Shown: in pieces, positions 25,473-34,243 of the stretch
Layout of the letters: each line of letters begins with the position of its first letter
Position numbering within the stretch: the first letter of the stretch is position 1
Origin: an uncultured Desulfovibrio sp.
GTDB lineage: Bacteria; Desulfobacterota; Desulfovibrionia; Desulfovibrionales; Desulfovibrionaceae
Length of the DNA: 36,761 bases
Direction of reading: 5' to 3'
Assembly: GCA_905235595.1 (NCBI GenBank)
Contig: CAJOMG010000018.1
Span: forward strand, 1 to 36,761
The notes under the pieces: model-generated
The model's database searches: none
The model's input: the letters and a program-made list of their open reading frames with translations, nothing else
Told to the model about the DNA's origin: nothing
Program-made: the position numbers and the translations under genes

Positions 25473-26228
25473 GTGGCCTTACTGCTCTGTGCTGCAACAG
25501 GGTTGGAACTTGCATGGCTAGTGCCGTCTTTTTCGCCTCCCGGCTTCCCTACGGGTGACGAACGATATACGGCTGCTGAACACTGGCCTGAAATGGTTCT
25601 CTGGCCTTTGCGTCTGAAACATGGCTCTGGTCTATGCTGTATTACCGGCGTGGGACCTATCAATGCGGCTTTGGCGTTAGGTTTGGTTTTTGCAAAGGCT
25701 TCGGCTGCAGGCATGCCTATAACAGGGGTATGTGTGGCTGGGCTTGCCGGAGCTTTTGACCTGCAGGAATTCCCCTTGTATTCTTTATGCCGCGTGGTGG
25801 AAGAAATTTGGCCAGAGTTCGGCTTGCATGACGGACAAAGTGTTACGGCAGGAGCTTTTGGTTTCCCTCTCTGGTGCCCAGAACGAGGAGAACAGGTACG
25901 AGACCGCTTGAATCTCTCCTCTGTTGAGGCATTGATAACACTGGGGGTACATTGTGATAACGCCACTTTTTTACCAGCGCGTTCTTTGACTGTGGCGGGT
26001 GTCAGTGCCAGTTTTGCCAGAACGGCAGACATGCGTTCTCGTTATCGTGCGGATTTGGAAAATATGGAAGGTTTTGCTGTGGCCTATGCCTGCGCGCGAC
26101 AGGGGGTGCCTTGTCTGGAAGTGCGTTGTGTATCCAACAAGGTGGGGCCGCGCACGAGAGAAGAAAAAGATTTTCCGGGGGCCTTGCGTGCGCTCATGTG
26201 TACATTGCCCGCGCTTAACCTCATCTAA
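25473..26228 (+). CDS. mqnB: futalosine hydrolase
   Basis: Cleaves futalosine to dehypoxanthine futalosine and hypoxanthine in the alternative menaquinone pathway. It belongs to the nucleoside phosphorylase fold: VGPINAALALGLV, GVCVAGLAGAF, and the nucleoside-binding ENMEGFAVAYACARQGVP with VRCVSNKVGPR. The length of 251 is usual. The GTG start at 25473 follows GGGAGG at a rather long distance of 11 nt. The stop is 6 nt before the polyprenyl synthase gene, so they form one unit. Confidence 0.88.
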   Translation: MALLLCAATGLELAWLVPSFSPPGFPTGDERYTAAEHWPEMVLWPLRLKHGSGLCCITGVGPINAALALGLVFAKASAAGMPITGVCVAGLAGAFDLQEFPLYSLCRVVEEIWPEFGLHDGQSVTAGAFGFPLWCPERGEQVRDRLNLSSVEALITLGVHCDNATFLPARSLTVAGVSASFARTADMRSRYRADLENMEGFAVAYACARQGVPCLEVRCVSNKVGPRTREEKDFPGALRALMCTLPALNLI

Positions 26229-26234
26229 TGATAT

Positions 26235-27209
26235 ATGCCCACATCCATTACCCTGAAAGCACGTCTTGGTCAGGAATTGCCTGCTATTAACAGAGCTCTG
26301 ACTCATGCCGTGGAGACTCTGCCGGAACCGACCCGACCCATAGCTCGTCATATCCTTGATGCCGGTGGCAAAAGGTTGCGACCCTTGCTTGTTGTGTTGA
26401 TTGCAAAACTTCTGGGACGTGATGATGCACGTATACGTGAGCTGGCCGTCACGCTGGAGATGCTGCATGCAGCCACATTGCTGCATGATGATGTACTGGA
26501 CAATGCCTTGAGGCGAAGGGGTAAACCCGCAGCACATACGCTGTTCAGTGTGCCCAGCGTCATCTTGACTGGCGATGCATTGCTTGCCGGGGCTAATGCT
26601 CTTGTGGCCGATTGGGGTGACAGCCGTCTTTCCTGCTGCTTTTCCAACGCAACCAGCCAAACGGCTGCGGGTGAGATTCTTGAAATCGCCGCACAATACC
26701 ATGTGGACGTAAGCGCCGAGGCCTACGAAAATATTGTGCGTGGCAAAACGGCCTGGCTTATCCGCTCTGCCTGCGAAATGGGGGCAATAGCTGCCGGGGG
26801 CGATGACGCAGCGGTACGAGCAGCTGCAAGCTTTGGTGAGAATGTGGGTATGGCTTTCCAGCTGGTGGATGATGCTCTTGATTTTGCCCCGGAGAGCATT
26901 ACCGGCAAACCTACGGGAGGGGATGTGCGCGAGGGCAAGCTCACTCCTCCCTTACGTCTTTATCGTGACAGCTTGAGTGATGTTGAACGTGTGGCATTTG
27001 ACGGGGCCTTTTGCGCCGGCCTTATAACTGAAGACGACGCCGTTGCTATTGCGGAACGTATTCGTGTTGCTGGTTATGATGCCGTAGTGCGTCAACAGGC
27101 CAATGCTTTTCTTGACATGGCACATCATGCTCTAGTCAATTTGCCAGACCGACCTGAACGAGTGATTTTGCACCAGATGGCCGACTATGTGCGTGACAGA
27201 AAAAAATAA
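26235..27209 (+). CDS. long-chain polyprenyl diphosphate synthase
   Basis: Chain-elongating prenyltransferase that makes the menaquinone side chain. Markers in order: GGKRLRP (44-50), the first Asp-rich motif HDDVLD (84-89) followed by RRRGKPAAH, the KTAWL segment near 173, and the second motif FQLVDDALDF. The length of 324 fits heptaprenyl/octaprenyl synthases (IspB-like, catalytic type rather than regulatory subunit). The residues before the first DDxxD are small (A-A-T-L-L), which suggests a long product, but the chain length cannot be read reliably. It is followed by purL after 18 nt. Confidence 0.9.
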   Translation: MPTSITLKARLGQELPAINRALTHAVETLPEPTRPIARHILDAGGKRLRPLLVVLIAKLLGRDDARIRELAVTLEMLHAATLLHDDVLDNALRRRGKPAAHTLFSVPSVILTGDALLAGANALVADWGDSRLSCCFSNATSQTAAGEILEIAAQYHVDVSAEAYENIVRGKTAWLIRSACEMGAIAAGGDDAAVRAAASFGENVGMAFQLVDDALDFAPESITGKPTGGDVREGKLTPPLRLYRDSLSDVERVAFDGAFCAGLITEDDAVAIAERIRVAGYDAVVRQQANAFLDMAHHALVNLPDRPERVILHQMADYVRDRKK

Positions 27210-27227
27210 CGCTCTGCGAGGATTATT

Positions 27228-30227
27228 ATGCTCTTCCGGGTAGAAATCGGCCCACGTGCCGGACTTGACGATACTCTGGGCCGCAAGACGGCCGGGCAGC
27301 TGCACGATGCATTGCACCTATCTGTGGCAGCTGTGCATCGCATAAAAATTTTTACCACAGAGGGTCTTACGGACGCACAGACACGTCTCCTGCTTGCAGA
27401 AAGCATTTGGCATGATCCAATCCTGCAGGATGCTGCGCTCGAACCGCTGCCCTTTGGAGACTGTGAACCGGACTGGTTTGTAGAGGTAGGGTACCGCCCA
27501 GGAGTGACTGACAACGAGGCCCGTACTGCACGCGATACCGCAGCCATGGTGTTGGGAATACCACGCACGGACTTTGCCGTGTACACATCAGTGCAGTACC
27601 GTATTGCCTGCGACCCGTCCATACCTCTTACACGCGAACAGGTGGAGAGCGCCACACGCGATCTGCTGTGCAATACTCTCATCCAGCGTTACCGCATAAA
27701 AAGTCGTAACGAATGGGATGTTCAGCCTGGCTTTGAGCCACAGACCGCCAAGGTGACGGGGGATGCCGACGATACAGTGGAGACAATTCCCCTTTCATCT
27801 ATGGACGACATTGCCTTGGCGAAAATCAGCCGTGAGAATACCTGGGCACTCAGCATTACTGAATTGCACTGTATTCGTGAACAGTTCAATGCTTCTGCCG
27901 AGGTCGCACGACGTGCGGGCTTGGGGCTGCCTAAAGACCCCACGGATGTGGAAATGGAGGTACTGGCGCAAACCTGGTCCGAGCATTGCAAACACAAGAT
28001 TTTTGCTTCGCGCATCAGCTATGCAAATAGTGATACGGGACGTCGCGAGGAAGTAAACAATCTCTATAAGACATGCATTCGCGATGCAACTACGTTGTTG
28101 CGTGCTCGTCTTGGTGCGAATGACTACTGCAAGTCTGTGTTCAGTGACAACGCAGGTGTGATTGCCTTTATCAATGGCTACGATGCCTGCATCAAGGTGG
28201 AGACACACAACAGCCCTTCAGCTCTAGACCCTTATGGCGGTGCCCTCACGGGCATCGTAGGGGTGAATCGTGATCCCATGGGAACAGGCATGGGCGCGGA
28301 ATTAGTGTGCAATACCGACGTATTTTGTTTTGCATCGCCTTTTTACGATAAATCAATGCCACCACGTCTGCTGCATCCCCGGCGCGTACTGGAAGGAGTG
28401 CGCGAAGGCGTGGAGCACGGCGGCAACAAGTCTGGTATTCCCACAGTGAATGGGTCATTGGTTTTCGACGAACGCTATCTGGGTAAACCGCTGGTGTACT
28501 GTGGCACTTTGGGGATTCTGCCCACCGAGATCAACGGCCGTCCCGGTTGGTTTAAAAAGGCTGAGGAGGGGGATATCATCGTCATGACCGGTGGGCGCAT
28601 CGGCAAGGACGGTATCCACGGGGCCACTTTCTCTTCGGAAGAACTGCACGAAGGGTCGCCCGCAACGGCAGTACAAATTGGTGACCCCATTACTCAACGT
28701 AAGATGTACGATTGTATCATTCGTGCAAGAGATATGGGGATGTATCGCGCTATAACTGATAATGGCGCTGGCGGACTTTCATCTTCTGTAGGTGAGATGG
28801 CTGAAGATACAGGAGGATGTGTGCTGGATATTGCCAAGGCTCCGTTGAAATATGACGGCCTGCGTCCTTGGGAAATCCTGCTCTCTGAAGCGCAGGAACG
28901 CATGACCTTGGCCGTACCGCCGGACAGACTTGAAGAGTTCTTGGCGTTGGCTGCGCAGATGGACGTCGAGGCCACGGTGCTCGGTACCTTTACAGCTTCA
29001 GGGTATTTTGAAGTGCATTATGGTGAGCGCGTCATTGCCTCCATACCTATGGATTTTATGCATGATGGAGTGCCACAGCTTGAGTTGGAAGCAGAGTGGC
29101 AGACCCCAGAGTTTGCAGATATTCGCGTGGACGTGGCCGATGTTGAACAGACAGCCTTTCTAAAACGCATGCTGGGCACATTGAATATTTGTTCTAAGGA
29201 ATACATTGTGCGCCAGTATGACCACGAAGTTCGTGGGGGCAGTGTTATCAAACCTCTGGTGGGTGTGCAGCGCGATGGGCCATCAGATGCTGGCGTCCTG
29301 CGTCCTCTGTTGGAGTCGGATGCCGGAATTGTGATTTCGCATGGCATATGTCCAAAATTCAGCGATTACGATACGTATTGGATGATGGCCAACGCCATGG
29401 ATGAAGCCATACGCAATGCCGTGGCTGTAGGGGCTGATCCTGATTGCCTGGCAGGTGTGGATAATTTCTGCTGGTGTGATCCCGTGGTTTCGCCGTCAAA
29501 TCCTGACGGCAAATATAAACTGGCTCAGCTTGTGCGGGCCTGTCGAGCCTTGCGCCATTATTCACTGGCCTATGGTGTGCCTTGCATTTCCGGTAAAGAT
29601 TCAATGAAGAATGACTATTTTGGCGGTGGGGAGCGGATTTCCATTCCTCCTACTGTGCTCTTTTCCGTCATTGGTGTCATTCACAACGTCACTGTTACGC
29701 AAACATCGGACTTCAAACATCCAGGTGACAGTATTTACCTGTTGGGTCCCACATGGCGTGAAATGGCCGGCAGTGAGGCTGCAAGAGAACTGGGACTCAG
29801 GGGCGGGCGTCTGCCGCATGTGGATGCCCTTGCCTCACAGCTGCGGTATCGCGCTGTCAACGCTCTTATGGGGCAGCGGGCCATAGCTGCTTGCCACGAT
29901 TGCTCGGATGGAGGACTGGCCGTGGCCATGGCTGAAATGTGCATCGGCGGTCGTCTTGGTGCACAGATAAACCTTGATGCTGTGCCCGCCATGGAGTCCA
30001 TGCATCTTACTGAACTGCTGTATAGTGAAAGCGCGGGGAGGTTAATAGTCAGTGTGCGGCCTGATCTTGCAGTATTGATGGATGCCGTGGCCCGTTGGCA
30101 GGTGTGTACCCGCATTGGCGAAGTGACTGATTCAGGGTGCCTGACCATGACTTCCGGTGACAGTGTCCTTGTGGATGCCCCGGTGGATGAATTGGTTCAT
30201 GCGTACAAGCGAACGTTGGATTGGTAG
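27228..30227 (+). CDS. purL: phosphoribosylformylglycinamidine synthase, PurS-PurL fusion
   Basis: Converts FGAR to FGAM in purine synthesis. The 999-residue chain has a PurS-like N-terminal region (about 1-170, with two alpha/beta repeats such as FRVEIGPRAGLDD and WFVEVGYRPGVTDNEARTARD), then the linker and two AIRS-type halves. Catalytic-site segments are TWSEHCKHKIFASR, KVETHNSPSALDPYGGA, NGAGGLSSSVGEMAEDTGG and the C-terminal CHDCSDGGLAVAMAEM. There is no class I glutaminase domain at the C-terminus (unlike the 1290-residue enterobacterial enzyme), so a separate PurQ must supply ammonia. GAGG precedes the ATG. Confidence 0.95.
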   Translation: MLFRVEIGPRAGLDDTLGRKTAGQLHDALHLSVAAVHRIKIFTTEGLTDAQTRLLLAESIWHDPILQDAALEPLPFGDCEPDWFVEVGYRPGVTDNEARTARDTAAMVLGIPRTDFAVYTSVQYRIACDPSIPLTREQVESATRDLLCNTLIQRYRIKSRNEWDVQPGFEPQTAKVTGDADDTVETIPLSSMDDIALAKISRENTWALSITELHCIREQFNASAEVARRAGLGLPKDPTDVEMEVLAQTWSEHCKHKIFASRISYANSDTGRREEVNNLYKTCIRDATTLLRARLGANDYCKSVFSDNAGVIAFINGYDACIKVETHNSPSALDPYGGALTGIVGVNRDPMGTGMGAELVCNTDVFCFASPFYDKSMPPRLLHPRRVLEGVREGVEHGGNKSGIPTVNGSLVFDERYLGKPLVYCGTLGILPTEINGRPGWFKKAEEGDIIVMTGGRIGKDGIHGATFSSEELHEGSPATAVQIGDPITQRKMYDCIIRARDMGMYRAITDNGAGGLSSSVGEMAEDTGGCVLDIAKAPLKYDGLRPWEILLSEAQERMTLAVPPDRLEEFLALAAQMDVEATVLGTFTASGYFEVHYGERVIASIPMDFMHDGVPQLELEAEWQTPEFADIRVDVADVEQTAFLKRMLGTLNICSKEYIVRQYDHEVRGGSVIKPLVGVQRDGPSDAGVLRPLLESDAGIVISHGICPKFSDYDTYWMMANAMDEAIRNAVAVGADPDCLAGVDNFCWCDPVVSPSNPDGKYKLAQLVRACRALRHYSLAYGVPCISGKDSMKNDYFGGGERISIPPTVLFSVIGVIHNVTVTQTSDFKHPGDSIYLLGPTWREMAGSEAARELGLRGGRLPHVDALASQLRYRAVNALMGQRAIAACHDCSDGGLAVAMAEMCIGGRLGAQINLDAVPAMESMHLTELLYSESAGRLIVSVRPDLAVLMDAVARWQVCTRIGEVTDSGCLTMTSGDSVLVDAPVDELVHAYKRTLDW

Positions 30228-30380
30228 ATCACTGTCAAATTAGCATTCACATTAAAACGCGGATTTCATCTGGGCTCGTTGATAACGAAGCCGAATACAT
30301 GGTTCATCCGGTAAAAGTGTACTTTGCCTCGTGAATGGCCAATATTCTGAGCTTGAAAAATTCAAGGCCTCTATAGCCAT

Positions 30381-30767
30381 ATGCCATCCGCTATCCAGGA
30401 AGCAGCAAGGATGCATGGCCTGACCATGGGTGAAATCGAGGACTGGAAGGACAATTTCCTTTTAGGTGCGGAGAATGCCCTCAGAAGTCGCCCACGGGAT
30501 GAAGAAGCATTGAAGGACGAACAAATCAGGCGCCTCAAACAGAAGGTCGGCGAATCGATGCGGAATGGGCACTTGAAAATGCTTGCATCAAACGTTTCGG
30601 CACGTTGCGTCCGAACAAAGCTATGCTTGTTATCCGCAGTGATAACGGCCTTGTGTTCCAGAGCAGACGATTTCGTGAAACATGCCGGGACTATTATAAA
30701 CTTATGCAGGAGGCATGGAAGCTGTTGCAGTCTACAATCCCCAGAGTTGGCCCTTACTACTGATTGA
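30381..30767 (+). mobile_element. IS3-family transposase remnant, internally deleted and frameshifted
   Basis: The first 60 codons read as an IS3 OrfA tail (HGLTMGEIEDWKDNFLLGAE, then DEEALKDEQIRRLKQKVGE). After about 30560 the similarity jumps to another frame: WALENACIKRFGTLRP and VIRSDNGLVFQSRRFRETCR, which is the OrfB integrase core with the SDNG acid of the DDE triad. The sequence between OrfA's end and this point, and everything after the core, is missing. No inverted repeats were found. It marks the left side of the accessory region. Confidence 0.82.
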
Positions 30768-30789
30768 CGACATGCTCAGGAGGCCCCAA

Positions 30790-31830
30790 TCACTGTTTCT
30801 GCGGTTTCGACGCTACGACCACTGCCGACATGGTAGGCATTTGCACAGCATGCTCTACATGCTCAAAACCTGCCGCTATGAGATCATCCTTAATCTCGTC
30901 AAATGTGTATACACGACCTTGTGGAGTGTTAATCAGCATATTGATGCCGAAAAGAGTTCCTTCTTTTGGGAAAGTCTTACTGGCATCCATGACAAAATCA
31001 CGAATGGCAACCAAACCGCCAGGCTTCAAAGCTGTCAGCGTTTTGCGGTACAAGTCCCGACATCCTTCTTTCCCCAGCTGATGGATAATGGCACTGATCC
31101 ACGCAAAATCGAAGCCTTCGGGAAAGCCTCTCTGTGTAAAGTCGCCCTCCAGGAGAGAAACACGTGATTGCATGGCAGAATTGTGAAAGCGCTGTTTAGC
31201 CTGGGTAATACCTGCTGGCAGGTCAAACAGAGTAGCTGTAGCTTGCGGCAGCTTTTGCAGAAATGCTTCCGTATATGTGCCAGAAGCCCCGCCTATATCC
31301 AGAATTCGAGCGTCAGGAGGCAGGCTGGTAAATATGCCCGCCTTGTCGAGAGCATCCACTGTTGATGCTGTCAGCCATAAGGCAATGGCATTCATAGCTA
31401 AGATAAACGAAACGCCATCTTGTTCCGCACCGAGAAAACTCTCCGTGTATTCTTTTTGTGGCTTCCCATACTTCACCGCCCATGAAAGTCGGGACCAGTG
31501 GCGCTGTAAGCTGGCACGGTGGCGCAGCATAGGGATGTATGATGTGGATTCACGGCTATCCAGCAAAGGCACATATTGTTCGATCACAGAGTACAAGGCC
31601 GTAGCGCCTGTGCTGGATTTTGAAAAATAGCCGAGAGCAACGAGTGCATCCAGCAGTGCCTCCATTCCCCTGTTGTCGCAGCAGCTTTCTTTAGCGATCT
31701 GGCCAGAGGTCGCTGCATTGCCGAGCTTCAAAATTGTTGTCGCAATGTCCAACTCAGCCATAGCGGCAATGACGCTGGCACGCATAAAGCTGCTGCTGTC
31801 GTTTTCCAAATGTTCCAATTGCGTACTCAT
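30790..31830 (-). CDS. SAM-dependent O-methyltransferase
   Basis: A 346-residue protein with an N-terminal winged-helix dimerisation domain (about 10-100, IAAMAELDIATTILKLG) and a class I methyltransferase domain. SAM motif I is ARILDIGGASGTYTEAFL, followed by ATLFDLPAGITQAKQRF, SLLEGDFTQRGFP and LTALKPGGLVAIRDF. This is the architecture of plant-type caffeate/acetylserotonin and bacterial polyketide O-methyltransferases (Methyltransf_2). The usual catalytic His is probably in AIIHQLGKEGC. The substrate is unknown. It faces the IS3 remnant with only 22 nt between. Confidence 0.85.
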   Translation of the reverse strand: MSTQLEHLENDSSSFMRASVIAAMAELDIATTILKLGNAATSGQIAKESCCDNRGMEALLDALVALGYFSKSSTGATALYSVIEQYVPLLDSRESTSYIPMLRHRASLQRHWSRLSWAVKYGKPQKEYTESFLGAEQDGVSFILAMNAIALWLTASTVDALDKAGIFTSLPPDARILDIGGASGTYTEAFLQKLPQATATLFDLPAGITQAKQRFHNSAMQSRVSLLEGDFTQRGFPEGFDFAWISAIIHQLGKEGCRDLYRKTLTALKPGGLVAIRDFVMDASKTFPKEGTLFGINMLINTPQGRVYTFDEIKDDLIAAGFEHVEHAVQMPTMSAVVVASKPQKQ

Positions 31831-31881
31831 GATGCTTTCCTAGGGGTTGTTATTTACAAGCAGAGCAACTTTTATCGTTTT

Positions 31882-31990
31882 TTATAAATTCTTGATGAAC
31901 TTTGCAAGAACGCCACAGACCATAGTGTTGGCGAGGACATCTTTGGTCACAACGGCTCCTGCCGCACCCAAGCTATAAAAGCGTCGGGTG
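31882..31990 (-). pseudogene. C-terminal stub of a hexapeptide-repeat acyltransferase
   Basis: Minus-strand frame ending with TAA at 31882-31884 reads FYSLGAAGAVVTKDVLANTM then VCGVLAKFIKNL, the canonical end of left-handed beta-helix acetyltransferases (GAGAVVTKDVPxNTVVxGVPAKxI). Two Pro-to-Leu changes stand out. The upstream part of the gene is absent past about 31990, where sequence with an imperfect palindrome GGGGCCA...TGACCCC begins. Confidence 0.8.
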
Positions 31991-32017
31991 CTGTTTAACA
32001 AACGGGGCCACCTCATA

Positions 32018-32046
32018 TTGACCCCATTATCTCTATCTTTTATCAA
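32018..32046 (+). promoter_or_regulatory. candidate promoter for hsdM
   Basis: TTGACC (32018-32023), 17-nt spacer, TATCAA (32041-32046), 31 nt before the hsdM ATG. It overlaps the palindrome at the edge of the acyltransferase stub. Confidence 0.4.
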
Positions 32047-32076
32047 AAGAAACATAAGCTAGTGTTGGAGTCATAC

Positions 32077-33644
32077 ATGCCTTTAGACAACAAAAAAGAA
32101 CAAGAACGAGCTGAACTCCATCGTGTTATCTGGAATATTGCCAACGACCTGCGTGGGAGCGTGGATGGCTGGGATTTCAAGAGCAGTATGTGCTGGGCAT
32201 GCTCTTTTACAGGTATATTTCGGAAAACCTGACGAACTATCTCAATAACAGAATGTGGGAACTCGGTGAGAATGCATTCGATTACGCTTTGTTATCCGAC
32301 GAGCAGGCGGAGAACGCCCGCAAGGATATGGTCCAGGACAAGGGATTCTTCATTCTGCCCAGCGAGCTTTTTATCAATGTCTGCTCCCGTGCCCCGCAGG
32401 ACGATAACCTGTATGAAACCTTGGAAACAGCATTCAGGAATATTGAAGAATCGGCTGTGGGCGCGGAAAGCGAAGATGACTTCAAGGGACTCTTTGACGA
32501 CATCGACGTCAACAGCAAGAAGCTCGGCGATACCGTTGCCAAGCGCAATGACAAGCTTGTCAAGCTGCTGCATGGTGTGCAGGGGATGAATCTCGGCAAC
32601 TACCAGGATAATACCATTGATGCCTTTGGTGATGCCTACGAATTCCTCATGGGCATGTATGCCTCTAATGCCGGCAAGAGCGGTGGTGAATACTACACCC
32701 CACAGGAAGTCTCGGAGCTTCTGGCAAAAATCACCCTTGTTGGCAAGACATCGGTCAACAAAGTGTACGACCTGGCCTGTGGTTCGGGTTCCCTCCTGCT
32801 CAAATTCGCCAAGATACTCGGCACAGAGAACGTCCGCGACGGATTTTACGGTCAGGAAATCAATATCACGACGTACAACCTCTGCCGGATCAACATGTTC
32901 CTGCACGATGTCAGCTATGACAAGTTCGACATCGCCCTCGGCAACACCCTGACAGAACCCAAGCACTGGGATTTTGAACCCTTCGAGGCCATTGTTTCAA
33001 ATCCTCTGTACTCCATCCACTGGGAGGGCGAGGACAATCCCGTTCTGATCAATGACCCCCGCTATGCCCCTGCAGGCGTACTTGCCCCAAAATCGAAAGC
33101 GGATCTTGCCTTCATCATGCACACCCTGTCCTGGCTTGCCACAGACGGCACGGCGGCAATAGTCTGCTTCCCCGGTGTCATGTACCGTAGCGGCAAGGAA
33201 CGAAAGATCAGGAAGTACCTTATCGACAACAATTATATTGATTGTGTGATCCAGCTTCCCGACAACCTCTTTTTTGGCACGACCATTGCAGCCTGCATTA
33301 TGGTACTGAAGAAAGGCAAAACTGACTCTTCAGTTCTGTTCATTGATGCCTCGTCTGCGTGCGTGAAGGTTAAGAATTCCAACAAGCTGACGGATGAACA
33401 CATAGAGAAAATATTTTCAGCCTTTACCGATCGGAAAGACAGTGAGCACTTCACCAGGGTTGTATCCAATGATGCCATTGAAGCGCAGGACTACAACCTG
33501 TCCGTATCGACCTATGTGGAACAGAAGGACACACGGGAAGTCATTGACATCAATGCGTTGAATAAAGAACTTGAAGCAATCGTTGCACGGGAAGCAGTCC
33601 TTCGGGCTGAAATTGACAAGATCATTGCCGAGATTGAGGGTTGA
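32077..33644 (+). pseudogene. hsdM: type I restriction-modification methyltransferase subunit HsdM, frameshifted
   Basis: HsdM is the N6-adenine methyltransferase of type I systems. The true start is the ATG at 32077 (MPLDNKKEQERAELH, then WNIANDLRGSVDGWDFK), and the frame is lost at about 32178-32186 where TTCAAG-AG-CAGTATGTG has two extra bases (AG) against the expected FKQYVLGMLFYRYIS. The other frame continues intact to 33644, about 520 residues in all. Motif I reads YDLACGSGSLLL, where DPACGSG is usual, and motif IV reads NPLYSIHW, where NPPY is required; both differences are CCG-to-CTG-type changes. Neither hsdS nor hsdR follows. Probably inactive; a sequencing error could explain the frameshift but not the motif changes. 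Confidence 0.85.
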
Positions 33645-33653
33645 GAGGTCCAC

Positions 33654-34189
33654 ATGGACATTGACGCACGCAGCCTGGAAAACGCCCGTCATCTGTATGA
33701 GTCCGGCGATATGGCATGGAAGTCGGCACCGTCAAGGGATTGCAGCAGGTGCACGCATATCTGTTCCGTGGCCTGTACGATTTTGCCGGACAGATACGGG
33801 ATGTGAACATTTCCAAGGGCAATTTTCGCTTTGCCAACTGCCTCTATCTCAAAGAGGCTCTCGCCGCTATCGAGACAATGCCCGACGACACGTTTGAGCA
33901 AATCATCGCCAAGTATGTGGAGATGAACATCGCCCACCCTTTCAGAGAGGGCAATGGCCGCGCTACGCGGATTTGGCTGGACATGCTGCTGAAAAAACGC
34001 CTGGGACAGGTGGTGGACTGGCAGCGCATCGACAGGGATAACTATTTGCAGGCCATGGAGCGCAGCCCCGTGAACGATCTGGAACTGCGGTCGCTCATTC
34101 AACCCAACCTCACGGACAGGGTTGATGACCGTGAGGTCATCTTCAAGGGCATAGAGCAGTCATATTTTTACGAAGGGTATAGATGGTGA
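33654..34189 (+). pseudogene. Fic-domain protein, frameshifted near its N-terminus
   Basis: Fic proteins transfer AMP or other phosphates to target hydroxyl groups, and are commonly found beside type I R-M genes. The intact part (33716-34189) has [17 protein letters not shown] and the catalytic [12 protein letters not shown]. The first 19 residues ([20 protein letters not shown]) are in another frame, beginning at 33654 with GAGAGG upstream. The frame changes at about 33708-33716, where four bases relative to a typical ESGDIxRMEVGT appear missing. Without this repair the protein would start at 33716 (157 residues) with the catalytic motif present, so partial activity is not excluded. No S/T-x-x-x-E-G/N inhibitory helix was seen. 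Confidence 0.8.
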
Positions 34190-34243
34190 AAAAATTAATG
34201 AAATCCATAAAAAACCTATAAAAAGACGTAATATAACAGAAAA

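Noticed and set aside
25361..26702. Two minus-strand frames of 223 and 243 codons opposite mqnB and the polyprenyl synthase
   Set aside because: Antisense to two well-supported enzymes; low complexity with many Cys, Ser and Arg, typical of shadow frames.
32006..32024. Palindrome GGGGCCA/TGACCCC as the end of an insertion sequence
   Set aside because: No second copy or target duplication is visible in the window, so an IS end cannot be supported.
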